Source: Microvirga sp. VF16
Lineage (GTDB): Bacteria; Pseudomonadota; Alphaproteobacteria; Rhizobiales; Beijerinckiaceae
DNA length: 64,000 bases
Direction of reading: 5' to 3'
NCBI RefSeq assembly: GCF_016864375.1
Contig: NZ_CP069359.1
Span: forward strand, 186,001-250,000
Shown here piece after piece: positions 52,301-59,230 of this stretch (within the stretch, counting starts at the first letter, position 1; each line of letters starts with the position of its first letter). The position numbers were made by a program, and so were the translations under genes. Under the pieces are notes generated by a model that was not told the DNA's origin, made no database searches, and was given only the letters and a program-made list of their open reading frames with translations.

Positions 52301-52929
52301 TCGTCGGTCTTGAGGGCGTCCAAGCGCATGGCCTGCTGAGCCTTCGTGAACCGATCGATCTGCTGCCAGATCGGCTTGCCGGCGGATTTGCGCTGGTCCA
52401 GGGCTCCGAGCTTCCCGATCTCGTCCTCGATCCGCCGAAGAGCATCGCCGACCCTTGTGAGACCACTGCCAGCCTCGAACAGGCTGGTTGTCAGATCGCC
52501 GCCGCTCTCCAGCATCTTCTTGCCGCCCAGGCGCAGCCGCTGATGGTCGAGACCGAACATCCGCTCGAACAACTCTCGATCGGCAGATCCGAGGAAGCGG
52601 GTGAGAGCAGCGTCCGGGAGGGCTGCCTCTTGGTCTGACAGCAGCGTCCCGGAGGTGCCCTTGCCTTTGCGGCGTTTGAACGAGAGGCGCTCGCCGGCAT
52701 CGTTGGCGAGGGTCGCCCCGACGCGCATCTGACTGTAATCGAACCGAAAGCCGTAAGGCGAACGCATCGGGATGCCGAACAGCAGGTCAACGACCGAGGA
52801 CAGCAGGGTCGACTTGCCTGCCTCGTTCGGACCGAAGACGATGTGCAGCCGTACGTCGCTTCCGGTCAGATCAAGGGTCAGGTCTTCGAAGCGCCCATAT
52901 CGCTCGAGGGTGAGCGTCTCAAGTTTCAT
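49351..52929 (-). CDS. SbcC/Rad50-like AAA ATPase, YhaN family
   Basis: The product is a 1192-aa SMC-like ATPase. Walker A FGPNEAGKSTLL lies near residue 33, in the YhaN-type N-terminus LETLTLERYGRFEDLTLDL. Long heptad-rich coiled coils fill residues about 180-1000. The C-terminal ATPase lobe has a signature-like GMSEGTRDQLYLALR and Walker B LPFLADDLF, then a switch His in VILFTHHRHVL. Its start overlaps the stop of the metallophosphoesterase gene by 4 bp. Together they probably form an SbcCD-like DNA-end-processing complex. No zinc-hook CxxC is evident, as in YhaN. Confidence 0.85.
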   Translation of the reverse strand: MKLETLTLERYGRFEDLTLDLTGSDVRLHIVFGPNEAGKSTLLSSVVDLLFGIPMRSPYGFRFDYSQMRVGATLANDAGERLSFKRRKGKGTSGTLLSDQEAALPDAALTRFLGSADRELFERMFGLDHQRLRLGGKKMLESGGDLTTSLFEAGSGLTRVGDALRRIEDEIGKLGALDQRKSAGKPIWQQIDRFTKAQQAMRLDALKTDEWRQAEASVEAARERRRNLDEAMTQLRRKRSRLERIRRVNPILAAILQRESRLTAFGPTAATLPETFEREWRSLDSAVREAATGARRAEDLLQQLETEIAAEPKPKGLPARTAEITALNEALGDYRKKLADEPKLMRDKANDDSQIAGHLQQLGLTLDPATVEAQMPSAPLISRLRELARSGQAVLSRLEVLEADLKEAREAFEAAQRKLQALSGSTADPAGATGLLNEILQLGDVSSLLAQADIANANAKRDLAEALSRVPRWTGTTEDLAARPVPGIELVAQYDQAWRKAVDSHETAERKLIETDNELQQVKAEIIGLAATGEVPSPAAVKAARDHRDMGWRLVRTRLIDAHVPIDELSAFAPSGDLAGSFETALRHADELVDRREHEGHRVARLTDLAAQKERLAAALDAARLAEERAQAELGSLQGRWIALWADCGTDPGTPAEMLIWLRQRDEVVRLLTASRRSEEALDQSRAIAANARCLATEAAGLLGVSTDHDETFSVLFRRVQQAHSSALKTWTERQALATSLQDLQHRVARLEKDVARAAAERTSWLDQWADAVTRLQLPADALPAEAEAALSIWDSIRDRSTNRSQTMRRLDGLRKDLQQFRSDVLSLHASLGAMAADFDTADPEKAVRMLYEQLREDMLQTEKLAELARRVEKARNSHTDAFESLRVASERMDHLLRQSGLDANADPLAVAAEAQEYRTIASELAEKRNELAKAGDGLGEDALRQEAGSISPDENAAELSALEKDEERLVGESQAAAQAETEAERLLRDLAGRKGAAEAAQEAQNAALGIGICAERWMRLEAARRILERAMERYRAANEHPLVRRASEIFGLIAGTGPNPLARLAVRYRDGDAPTLIGLRADGSECDVEGMSEGTRDQLYLALRIATIERHVVENEALPFLADDLFITSDDERVVPGLAALAELGRSTQVILFTHHRHVLDAAFSTLPSGSVMVHRLQSHGRPVELRAVAS

Positions 52930-54173
52930 GGCTGAACCGGCTCGGTCGTGAGGTGGTGCAGGAGCAGCGCTTCCGCATCGGCGAGGATGCGCTCCATCTG
53001 ATCGGGCGCAAGGTCGTCAAGGCGTGATTTCGCGCGAGCGCCTGTGGGAAGCTTGCCAAGGCCTTGTTCAAGCGCTTCCCGGATCACAGCGCACTCATCG
53101 GGATCGGTCCTGACCTCGCGCAGAAGTTGGACGAGGTCGTTGAACCCTTCACTTGGGACGTACTCTGCCTCGGGAAGAACCGTCTCAACGTCAACACGCT
53201 CAATCCAGACGTCGCCCTGTGCCTGGAGGGCAAGCGAGGAACACTCGGCCTCCAGGCGCTCCGGGTCGCCGGCGAGAACCCGGTGCGCCGGGCTGGCGCC
53301 GGTCAGGACGAGACGAACGGCGAGCATCCGGCCATCGGCCTCGTCAACCGCCGCCTTTAAGGCCCGTCCGATCAAAGGGCACGTCTCGTCCAATGTCGAT
53401 GCGGACGACACATCCACGGCGACGCGGGCCCAGCGCACCACGTCGACGGGGATCGGCTCAACCTGGCGGACGCGCCCACCCTCGACAGTCACGAGGGTAA
53501 AACCCTTGGCTCCCGGCTCGTTGACATGCCTGCCCTGCAGGTTTCCCGGGAAGATCACGTGCGGTGCCTCGCACAGCACCTCGCGGGTGTGCACGTGGCC
53601 GAGAGCCCAGTAGTCATAGCCTTTGGCGACGAGATCGCGCAGCTCGCAGGGCGCGTAGGTGTCGTGCCCCGGACGGCCCGTCGCGGACGTGTGGAGGAGG
53701 CCAATGTTGAAAAGGCCGGGAACCGGCTCGGGGTAAGTAGCCGCCAGATTGTGCGGGATTGCGCGGTCGGCAAAGCTCTGCCCGTGAATGGCCACGCCGA
53801 GGCCGGGGGGCGTCCAGGTCTCAGGTGCCCGGCTTGAGAACTCCCGAACGTTGCTGGGCCAGCTCAATCTCCGGCTGATGACGCTGGCGGCATCGTGGTT
53901 GCCCCGGATCATGGCAACCGGGATCCCCGCGGCGTTGAGGCGGGCGAGCATTTTCACGAAGAACAGGCCCGTGCCGTGATCGGGCCAATCGCCGTCGAAC
54001 ACATCACCGGCAATCACAACAAGATCGACGCGCTCATCGACGGCGAAGTCGACCAGTTTTTCGAACGCGCGCCTAGTTGCGCCGATGAGCTTTTCGGCCT
54101 GCTCGCCGGCTCGCTCCCTCAGGCCCGACAGCGGGCTATCGAGGTGGAGATCTGCCGCATGAATGAAACGCAT
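52926..54173 (-). CDS. SbcD/Mre11-like metallophosphoesterase, YhaO family
   Basis: The product is a 415-aa DNA-repair exonuclease. Phosphoesterase motifs are in order: FIHAADLHLDSPL (I), LVVIAGDVFDGDW (II), AMIRGNHDAAS (III), IGLLHTSATGR (IV) and WALGHVHTREV (V), which coordinate two metal ions. ATG 54173 begins just before motif I; a longer reading adds 57 unrelated residues and is rejected. The C-terminal third probably binds the base of the YhaN coiled coil. The gene pair is translationally coupled. Confidence 0.87.
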   Translation of the reverse strand: MRFIHAADLHLDSPLSGLRERAGEQAEKLIGATRRAFEKLVDFAVDERVDLVVIAGDVFDGDWPDHGTGLFFVKMLARLNAAGIPVAMIRGNHDAASVISRRLSWPSNVREFSSRAPETWTPPGLGVAIHGQSFADRAIPHNLAATYPEPVPGLFNIGLLHTSATGRPGHDTYAPCELRDLVAKGYDYWALGHVHTREVLCEAPHVIFPGNLQGRHVNEPGAKGFTLVTVEGGRVRQVEPIPVDVVRWARVAVDVSSASTLDETCPLIGRALKAAVDEADGRMLAVRLVLTGASPAHRVLAGDPERLEAECSSLALQAQGDVWIERVDVETVLPEAEYVPSEGFNDLVQLLREVRTDPDECAVIREALEQGLGKLPTGARAKSRLDDLAPDQMERILADAEALLLHHLTTEPVQP

Positions 54174-54462
54174 GTGCCCCCGCACTGGGGCATGATGCAT
54201 ACTGTTACCGCCCCAAGGATCAGCTTGAGGCAGGGGCCATGGCAGCGACAAGTGAACAAAGAAGGAACGGCACTCCAGCCCAAACGCGAACTTTTGGAGA
54301 GTGCTCAAATGGTGACACCGCTCGATAGAGCTATGCGCCATCATTCAGCTGACGAGCCCTTTGGACGAACTCGTATTCAGTGCACCAGTGCGAACGCCCT
54401 CTGGAATCTGATTGATGCCAGTTGAGGAGAAGGTGCCATTCGACTTGCCGTGGCATTCCGCC

Positions 54463-54767
54463 GAGTCACGCCGGCGCTAGAATCGATTACAAATATCCAG
54501 AGGCTATATCGGCTCGGTTAATAGTTATTAACCATAGACGCGTCCCATCCTCGAATCATAATTCCGGATCGCGAATCGAACTTCAGGGCGAATACTAGGT
54601 CGCCGCGAATCAAGTGAGTAGCTTGAGATAGCCTGGAACAAGGGATTTACATGCGAATTGATTCGGCCTTGTGGGCTAAATGATTCTGACTAAAGAAGTT
54701 TCCCACCGCTGAATCGATCTATTGTGAATGGATTCTTGACGCGCGACTCCACAGCCAACTCAGAATC
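54463..54767. promoter_or_regulatory. Cluster of 11 GANTC (CcrM) methylation sites
   Basis: Sites start at 54463, 54480, 54553, 54573, 54607, 54660, 54682, 54711, 54731, 54745 and 54763. GANTC is the CcrM methyltransferase target in alphaproteobacteria, and its methylation state tracks replication. Clustering next to an initiator gene suggests cell-cycle-linked control; the role is inferred. Confidence 0.6.
54516..54533. repeat. AT-rich inverted repeat GGTTAATAGTTATTAACC
   Basis: Perfect 8-bp arms GGTTAATA/TATTAACC surround a GT spacer. It lies within the GANTC cluster, upstream of the ribbon-helix-helix gene. It is a candidate binding site for that protein, a partition site or an origin element. 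Confidence 0.5.
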
Positions 54768-54808
54768 GGTCATCTCTCGGAACGGTACGAGTGTAACGGG
54801 TGGATGCC

Positions 54809-55021
54809 ATGCCTGACGCTAAACGGACCGAGCGCGTTCAACGCTTCCGCCAGTCTCGCCGAGAGCGGGGAGACAGGGAGATGAACGTCTGGGTTCCCGG
54901 AACTTTGGGCGCTGCGATCGACGAAGCCGTCGAGAGTGGCCGCTTCAAGTCGCGTGAAGCCGTCATCACCCATGCCCTCGAGGCCATGTTCGCCCAGAAG
55001 GATCGAAATGCCGTGACGTAA
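54809..55021 (+). CDS. Ribbon-helix-helix-like DNA-binding protein
   Basis: The product is 70 aa: a basic N-terminus (KRTERVQRFRQSRRERG), then MNVWVPGTLGAAIDEAVESG and FKSREAVITHALEAMF, a beta-strand plus two helices as in CopG/ParD/Arc proteins. It occupies the place where repABC plasmids have repA-repB, directly before repC. It may repress the replication genes or act in partition. An in-frame GTG 9 bp upstream is an alternative start. Confidence 0.6.
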   Translation: MPDAKRTERVQRFRQSRRERGDREMNVWVPGTLGAAIDEAVESGRFKSREAVITHALEAMFAQKDRNAVT

Positions 55022-55029
55022 ACCAGGCA

Positions 55030-55108
55030 AAGCAAAAGGCCCACGAAGCTGGAAACTTCGAGGGCCTTTGGAGAACCACCGCGAGGGTGGGCATCTGGAA
55101 TGATTTGC
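55030..55108 (-). ncRNA. Candidate antisense counter-transcribed RNA (ctRNA) of repC
   Basis: A reverse-strand promoter is visible: TTGACA (55144-55139), 18-bp spacer, CATAAG (55120-55115). About 40 nt after the expected start a hairpin (55068-55035) is followed by TTTTGCTTT, a terminator on this strand. Position between the upstream gene and repC, size (about 75-80 nt) and strand match the incompatibility RNA of repABC plasmids, which represses RepC synthesis. Confidence 0.6.
55035..55068 (-). terminator. Terminator hairpin of the ctRNA
   Basis: AAAGGCCC and GAAG on one arm pair with CTTC and GGGCCTTT on the other. The T-tract follows on the reverse strand. On the forward strand the same stem could attenuate the repC message. 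Confidence 0.7.
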
Positions 55109-55196
55109 ACCTTCCTTATGCCATCCCGACAAGCTGACTGTCAAGAGCATCGGTTTCGGTGAGCGCTCCCGCTTTGCCCTCAACATGGAGGGCGCG

Positions 55197-56351
55197 ATGC
55201 AGGTTGCATCGTCAGGAGGCCGGCGGCTGAGATATGCCGCTCTGGCTGCGAGAGAACTTGTGCTCGAAACCGGGCGCACGGTGACGCGTAAAGAACTATC
55301 TGCGGCAGCTCGCGAGGCTGCCAAGGCCCTGGAATTGCGGAATGGACCCCGATCGGTCCTATCCGAGCTCGTTGCTTGCTGGGGAGAACAAGAATGGGAG
55401 CGGCTGCTGGTCTGGCCGTCGAACGACTACCTCATGAGCCGGACCGGCCTCTCGGAGCGGTCCATCCGGTATGCATTCAAGGTCCTTATCGATCAGCAGC
55501 TCATCGTTCCGAAGGAATCCCCGAACGGAAAGCGCTATGCGGTCAAAGATTTGGCCGGAGAGGTCGTCGACGCCTTCGGCTTCGACCTGACTCCCGTTTA
55601 CGCCAGGCGAGGGGAGTGGGCTGAGCGTCTTATCGAGATGAAGCAGGCCAAGGAAGCCCGCAAGCGCGCCTTTGACGAGATTACCATCGCCAGGCGGGCT
55701 GCCGAAGAGGCCCTGAGTGCTTTGGCCGAGCGTTATCCTGATCTCGATCGCTCCGACCTGGAAGAACATGTCAAAGGCCTGAAAGCCCGCACGCCGTTGC
55801 GCAGCACGAAGGCCATGCCGCACGCGATCCTCGAGGAGTGGACAGCCCTGAGGATGGCTTGCGAGCAAGCTTTCATAAAAGCGGGCAATGGCGGCAAAGA
55901 CTGCCGTCACACTAATAACAACAACGGATCTCCTAGTGAGCCTTGTAACAACAGCTTTCCGAAGAAAGCTGAGGCGGTTCGTTCAACCGAACAAACCTCG
56001 GAGCACCTATCACCCGAATTGATCCTTGAGGCCTGCCCCACGCTGGGCGACTACGGCCAGCCCGTCCGGGATCTGGCGGATATCATCTCCGCCGGCCGCT
56101 ACCTGCGGGCTTCCCTCGGGGCGCATGAGAGCGCCTGGGCCGAGGCGGTGGAGGACATCGGCACCGTCAGAGCCGCCATCGCCGTGATCTACGTGCTGCA
56201 GCTCTATGAGGACGACATGGCCAAGAACGGTGGGGAGAGCAGGATCAAGAACCCGGGCGGTTACTTCCGCGCCCTTACCCGCATGGTGAAATCCGGCAAG
56301 ATCGACCTCGCCGTCGAACTCCTGGCCATGAGGAGGCGAAGAATGTCATAG
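55197..56351 (+). CDS. repC: RepC replication initiator, repABC type
   Basis: The product is a 384-aa plasmid replication initiator of the alphaproteobacterial RepC family. Visible family segments are MQVASSGGRRLRYAALAARE at the start, LLVWPSNDYLMSRTGLSERS with IRYAFKVLIDQQLIVPKESP (winged-helix DNA-binding region) and NGKRYAV with AFGFDLTPVYARRGEW. A C-terminal RepC domain holds YGQPVRDLADIISAGRYLR and NPGGYFRALTRMV. ATG 55197 is chosen because GGAGGG lies 4 bp upstream; an ATG 12 bp earlier is possible. No repA or repB lies upstream. It binds its origin, normally inside the gene, to start replication of this replicon. Confidence 0.88.
   Translation: MQVASSGGRRLRYAALAARELVLETGRTVTRKELSAAAREAAKALELRNGPRSVLSELVACWGEQEWERLLVWPSNDYLMSRTGLSERSIRYAFKVLIDQQLIVPKESPNGKRYAVKDLAGEVVDAFGFDLTPVYARRGEWAERLIEMKQAKEARKRAFDEITIARRAAEEALSALAERYPDLDRSDLEEHVKGLKARTPLRSTKAMPHAILEEWTALRMACEQAFIKAGNGGKDCRHTNNNNGSPSEPCNNSFPKKAEAVRSTEQTSEHLSPELILEACPTLGDYGQPVRDLADIISAGRYLRASLGAHESAWAEAVEDIGTVRAAIAVIYVLQLYEDDMAKNGGESRIKNPGGYFRALTRMVKSGKIDLAVELLAMRRRRMS
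55908..55970. other. Probable oriV inside repC
   Basis: In repABC replicons the origin lies in an AT-rich part of repC. Here a Thr/Asn/Ser-rich low-complexity stretch (codons ACTAATAACAACAACGG) is followed by a hairpin AGCTTTC-CGAA-GAAAGCT (55953-55970). This links two conserved RepC domains. Assignment rests on position and composition only. Confidence 0.45.
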
Positions 56352-56506
56352 GGAGAGGAGCCGTGCGCGTCGAGATGACGACTGGCCAGCGTGCCTGGGG
56401 TCAGAGAGCGGCATTAGCAGGATGCATCACGGATGTGAATCGGTCATGCTCAACGGATTCAGGACTTTGATTGGACCTCGTCCAGGGGCCCGCGCGACAC
56501 TGGCGC

Positions 56507-56758
56507 ATGGCTCACGACACGATCCACTATCTGGTCCTTCACAGATGCGATGCAAGCTGCAACATGGCTCGCTACTATGTCCTGTCGATCGAGCCCAGCC
56601 TGTTTGGCGATGCGACCCTGATCCGGGAGTGGGGCCGCCTTGGGCAACCAGGCCAGCGCAGGATCGAGCTCTACGAAAACCACTCATACGCCGTGGAAGC
56701 CCTCGAGATCTGGCTTCAGCGAAAGCGGCGACGCGGCTATCTGCTCCAAGACGGGTAG
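56507..56758 (+). CDS. WGR-domain protein (83 aa)
   Basis: The product is MAHDTIHYLVLHRCDASCNM and then a WGR domain: ARYYVLSIEPSLFGDATLI, REWGRLGQPGQRRIEL and a final KRRRGYLL. It is paralogous to 48286-48543. It lies 155 bp downstream of repC on the same strand. Small WGR proteins are frequent on plasmids of this group in my recollection; function unknown, probably nucleic-acid binding. An ATG at 56471 is less likely. Confidence 0.78.
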   Translation: MAHDTIHYLVLHRCDASCNMARYYVLSIEPSLFGDATLIREWGRLGQPGQRRIELYENHSYAVEALEIWLQRKRRRGYLLQDG

Positions 56759-56780
56759 GGCAGGCAAAGCTGGAGTGGTT

Positions 56781-56993
56781 TCAGCGCAGGATCTTGAGCA
56801 GTTCTTCAACAGCTTCACTTTCCTTAAGACTGCCTCTCTCGTACTGGCGCAGCACCTTCCTGATCTGGGCGCGCTTCGAACGTGAGCTGCCTGCTTGCTC
56901 ATCATGGGCAACTGCTTGCCGCTGGATTTCGGGCGGCAACTCGGGCTTGCGGAAGTAGGTCTGGGCTTTCTGGAGCAGTCTCATGGTCAGCAT
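56781..56993 (-). CDS. Small hypothetical protein (70 aa)
   Basis: The sequence MLTMRLLQKAQTYFRKPELP continues as a charged helix (SKRAQIRKVLRQYERGSLKE; SEAVEELLKILR). It is convergent with the WGR gene, 22 bp apart. No family is recognised and no clear ribosome-binding site is seen. Confidence 0.4.
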   Translation of the reverse strand: MLTMRLLQKAQTYFRKPELPPEIQRQAVAHDEQAGSSRSKRAQIRKVLRQYERGSLKESEAVEELLKILR

Positions 56994-57186
56994 TCGTGGT
57001 CGATGCCTCTGATGATCGATATGGGAGCTCTTGAGGCGTGTTCATCGTCGCCTATCCTTAGCAACCGGCAGGATTGAGGAAGACAGACTTTGGTCGCAAA
57101 CTTCGGAGCGAGAGAACCGCACTTCGGTCTTTGTTACACCGCGATCAGAGCTTCAACAATGCACGCGGCTGAGAGGATGACACCGC

Positions 57187-57510
57187 ATGGACGAGCGTTT
57201 CTCGCCGACCATCTTCCTGTATGGCATAGCTCTTGTGCTCGCCGTGGGAAAGGCGTTCACCCTAACGATCTGGCGGACCCTTCCAAAACCCAGACCAGGA
57301 TTGAGGCAAGAGATGCTGCAGGCCTGGCGGCAGCGCAGGCTTCAGAAACAGGCTACAGCGGATGCAGTCCAGCGGCCTCGGAGCGAGCAGACGGCGGACG
57401 AACCCTTGAGGCCCGCTGGCGAGGCCAAGGGTGAACCACACGCCACAGGACCAGCTCCAGAACAGAGTTCAGCAACACGCCCAAGGTCCAACGTAGCTCC
57501 TGAAAATTAG
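57187..57510 (+). CDS. Single-span membrane protein, hypothetical (107 aa)
   Basis: One N-terminal membrane helix (TIFLYGIALVLAVGKAFTLT) is followed by a basic, Arg/Gln-rich helix and a low-complexity tail rich in Pro, Glu and Ala. A GAGAGGA sequence lies upstream. The layout suggests a membrane-anchored cytoplasmic tail. No family is recognised. Confidence 0.5.
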   Translation: MDERFSPTIFLYGIALVLAVGKAFTLTIWRTLPKPRPGLRQEMLQAWRQRRLQKQATADAVQRPRSEQTADEPLRPAGEAKGEPHATGPAPEQSSATRPRSNVAPEN

Positions 57511-57621
57511 CTTTGGAGCTTGCGATTGCACACGGGTGGGATCCTCCGGCGGGGCATCGCCTCTCATATGGTTACAGCCCCAGTAGTTCTCAAATCATGC
57601 AGAGGCCGGCATAGCTGGGGG

Positions 57622-58242
57622 ATGACCGACAAGATGAGCACTGCGATGTCCGAACTTGTGGAAGGCGAGACCCAGCCGGACCTCGGCCTTCCGGCCGCCC
57701 GCATGTCGGACGCGGAAGTGGCCCTGCGGCTGGCCGAGTTCATCCTGTCGCTACCCGCCTCGGGAGCAATGGCCAGCGTCGCGATCGACGGAGCCAGCAT
57801 CAAGGTCGGCGACGCGGTGGCCTTCAACATCGGCCGCTTCATGGCCGGTACGGGATGGGAGCAGATCAAGGAGCCGCAGGTCGGCCGGAATGCCTGGACT
57901 GGTGCTTACCGGCGTAGTGACAAGACCATCCGGGTGCATTCGCGGCCGGGCGGAGGTGGCGTGGTCACCACAGTCGACGGCCGCCGCGTCATTGCCCAAT
58001 GCGAGAGGGGTCCGCTGGTCCGAAAGCCTGGAGGTCCGGAGTACGCATTGCTCACCGCTGCTCTCGGACAGGCGCTGTTGGTCGACGTCTCTGCCGATGA
58101 CATCGTGGTCGCAGCGGTGCCGGACACGCCTGTCTTCCGCAAGTTTGCGGAGACTTGGCGGAGCCGCCCACTCGTCAGGCGGGCCGGCATCCGGATCGCC
58201 CTCGTGGCCCGCGCCGGCGGGGTCTCGGGATTGGCCCTCTAG
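57622..58242 (+). CDS. Hypothetical protein (206 aa)
   Basis: The start follows CTGGGGG. The sequence has a helical N-terminus (MSDAEVALRLAEFILSLPAS), then alternating strands (VAIDGASIKVGDAVAFNIGR; VGRNAWTGAYRRSDKTIRV; GGGGVVTTVDGRRVIAQCER) and a C-terminal part (LVRRAGIRIALVARAGGVSG). It lacks membrane segments. No family is recognised; the position between two replication modules suggests a plasmid-maintenance gene, but that is a guess. Confidence 0.6.
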   Translation: MTDKMSTAMSELVEGETQPDLGLPAARMSDAEVALRLAEFILSLPASGAMASVAIDGASIKVGDAVAFNIGRFMAGTGWEQIKEPQVGRNAWTGAYRRSDKTIRVHSRPGGGGVVTTVDGRRVIAQCERGPLVRKPGGPEYALLTAALGQALLVDVSADDIVVAAVPDTPVFRKFAETWRSRPLVRRAGIRIALVARAGGVSGLAL

Positions 58243-58344
58243 CTATAGCGAGCCTCTATTTGCAGAGGATCATCACGTGCCTGACACCCTGCCCGTCACA
58301 CCATAAGCGCCCTCCACCGCGTCGCACCGGAGCCAACCTGCCGG

Positions 58345-58560
58345 CGGCTTGGTTCTACAGTCTGCTTACTGAGTGGGACCTGTTCAGCGAGATTCAGCCA
58401 GTGCTAAATTTCGAGCTTGTCGATATCCGCAGCTGGGGAAATCACTACAGAGTGTGACTCTGGAGCCCGCGACCTTTCAAAATCCCGAGCAAATTGCCAA
58501 GCGTCTCAGCCGGTCGGGATATCGGGACCTCCGCCATCCTACAAACTGCTCGCCTCGTTA
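58345..58560 (+). pseudogene. Possible degenerate WGR-domain fragment
   Basis: One frame reads WFYSLLTEWDLFSEIQPV and RSWGNHY, and another continues to AKRLSRSGYRDLRH. These resemble the start (FYSL-x6-LFG), centre and end (RRGYRDL) of the WGR proteins at 48286 and 56507. The fit is partial and may be chance. Confidence 0.3.
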
Positions 58561-58737
58561 GCTCGCGAAATAAGCCATATCCAGAGAGTTCCACCCGATT
58601 CGAATCGGCAAAAAGTGAAGCAAACGAAGGCGAATCGGGTCAGAACTTGACAGCGGCCGTCGCTGCCAACTATCTACAGGGCATAGTTGCAAGACTATCG
58701 CGACGGTCAGCACCCGTGAGCCCCGTCCGTAGCAGGT

Positions 58738-58795
58738 GCTAGCGTATCGTGCGGAAAGTTGGATACGGTTTTCCGCTTTAAACGATACGCTTAGC
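58738..58795. promoter_or_regulatory. Nested inverted repeats, candidate operator/promoter of the IncQ-type operon
   Basis: The outer arms are AGCGTATCGT (58741-58750) and ACGATACGCT (58782-58791); the inner arms are GCGGAAA (58751-58757) and TTTCCGC (58770-58776). TATCGTG here also occurs at the start of the iterons, so the same initiator or the HTH protein may bind. Confidence 0.5.
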
Positions 58796-59023
58796 AAGAC
58801 CGAACGCATCGGATTGACCTCAAAAGTACAAATCTACTTTTGATGCCGATGCTCCAACGTCACCTGCCGACGCGGGCTCTGGGCGGTAAGGTATTTCAGC
58901 ATTTACCCCGCTTGACGAATAATGCGCAGCTCCTGGCTTAGAGCTGAGAGGTCGCTTCCCCGTATTGGGTTTCCACAATACAGGCAAAGAGCCCAGGCCA
59001 TCTCAAAAATCCGAACTCTCGAG

Positions 59024-59230
59024 ATGGAAATGACCTTACAGAATAAGTCTACACTCGTAACCCGTGCGACAATCGCCGAAGCCCTGGGTGTTTCTACCAA
59101 GACAATTGAGCGAATGGAGAAAGCTGGTCTTCCTAGGATCGTTCCAGTGCCTGGCGGGCACCCGCGCTACGACATAGATTTGGTGCTTGAATGGGTTAGG
59201 ACGACGCGCGCAAAGGGAGAGACGAAATGA
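59024..59230 (+). CDS. Small HTH protein heading the IncQ-type replication operon
   Basis: The product is 68 aa: LVTRATIAEALGVSTKTIER and MEKAGLPRIVPVPGGHPRYD, a MerR/excisionase-type helix-turn-helix with a wing. Its stop overlaps the start of repA by 4 bp (ATGA). In RSF1010 the same position is held by the small repressor F, which has a different fold. By position it is the probable autorepressor of the operon. ATG 59030 is an alternative start. Confidence 0.65.
   Translation: MEMTLQNKSTLVTRATIAEALGVSTKTIERMEKAGLPRIVPVPGGHPRYDIDLVLEWVRTTRAKGETK

Larger units (their letters stand above)
54174..54808. other. Replication control region rich in GANTC sites
   Basis: This gene-free stretch lies upstream of the ribbon-helix-helix gene and repC. 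It holds 11 GANTC sites between 54463 and 54767 (about 1.2 expected by chance) and a perfect-armed AT-rich palindrome. Several GAATC motifs are embedded in CGAATC/GATTCG contexts. Confidence 0.6.
58243..59023. other. Gene-poor stretch upstream of the IncQ-type genes
   Basis: It contains a decayed WGR-like fragment (58345-58560), three GANTC sites around 58597-58636 with the palindrome CCGATTCGAATCGG, and nested inverted repeats at 58738-58795 that probably control the replication genes. Confidence 0.5.
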
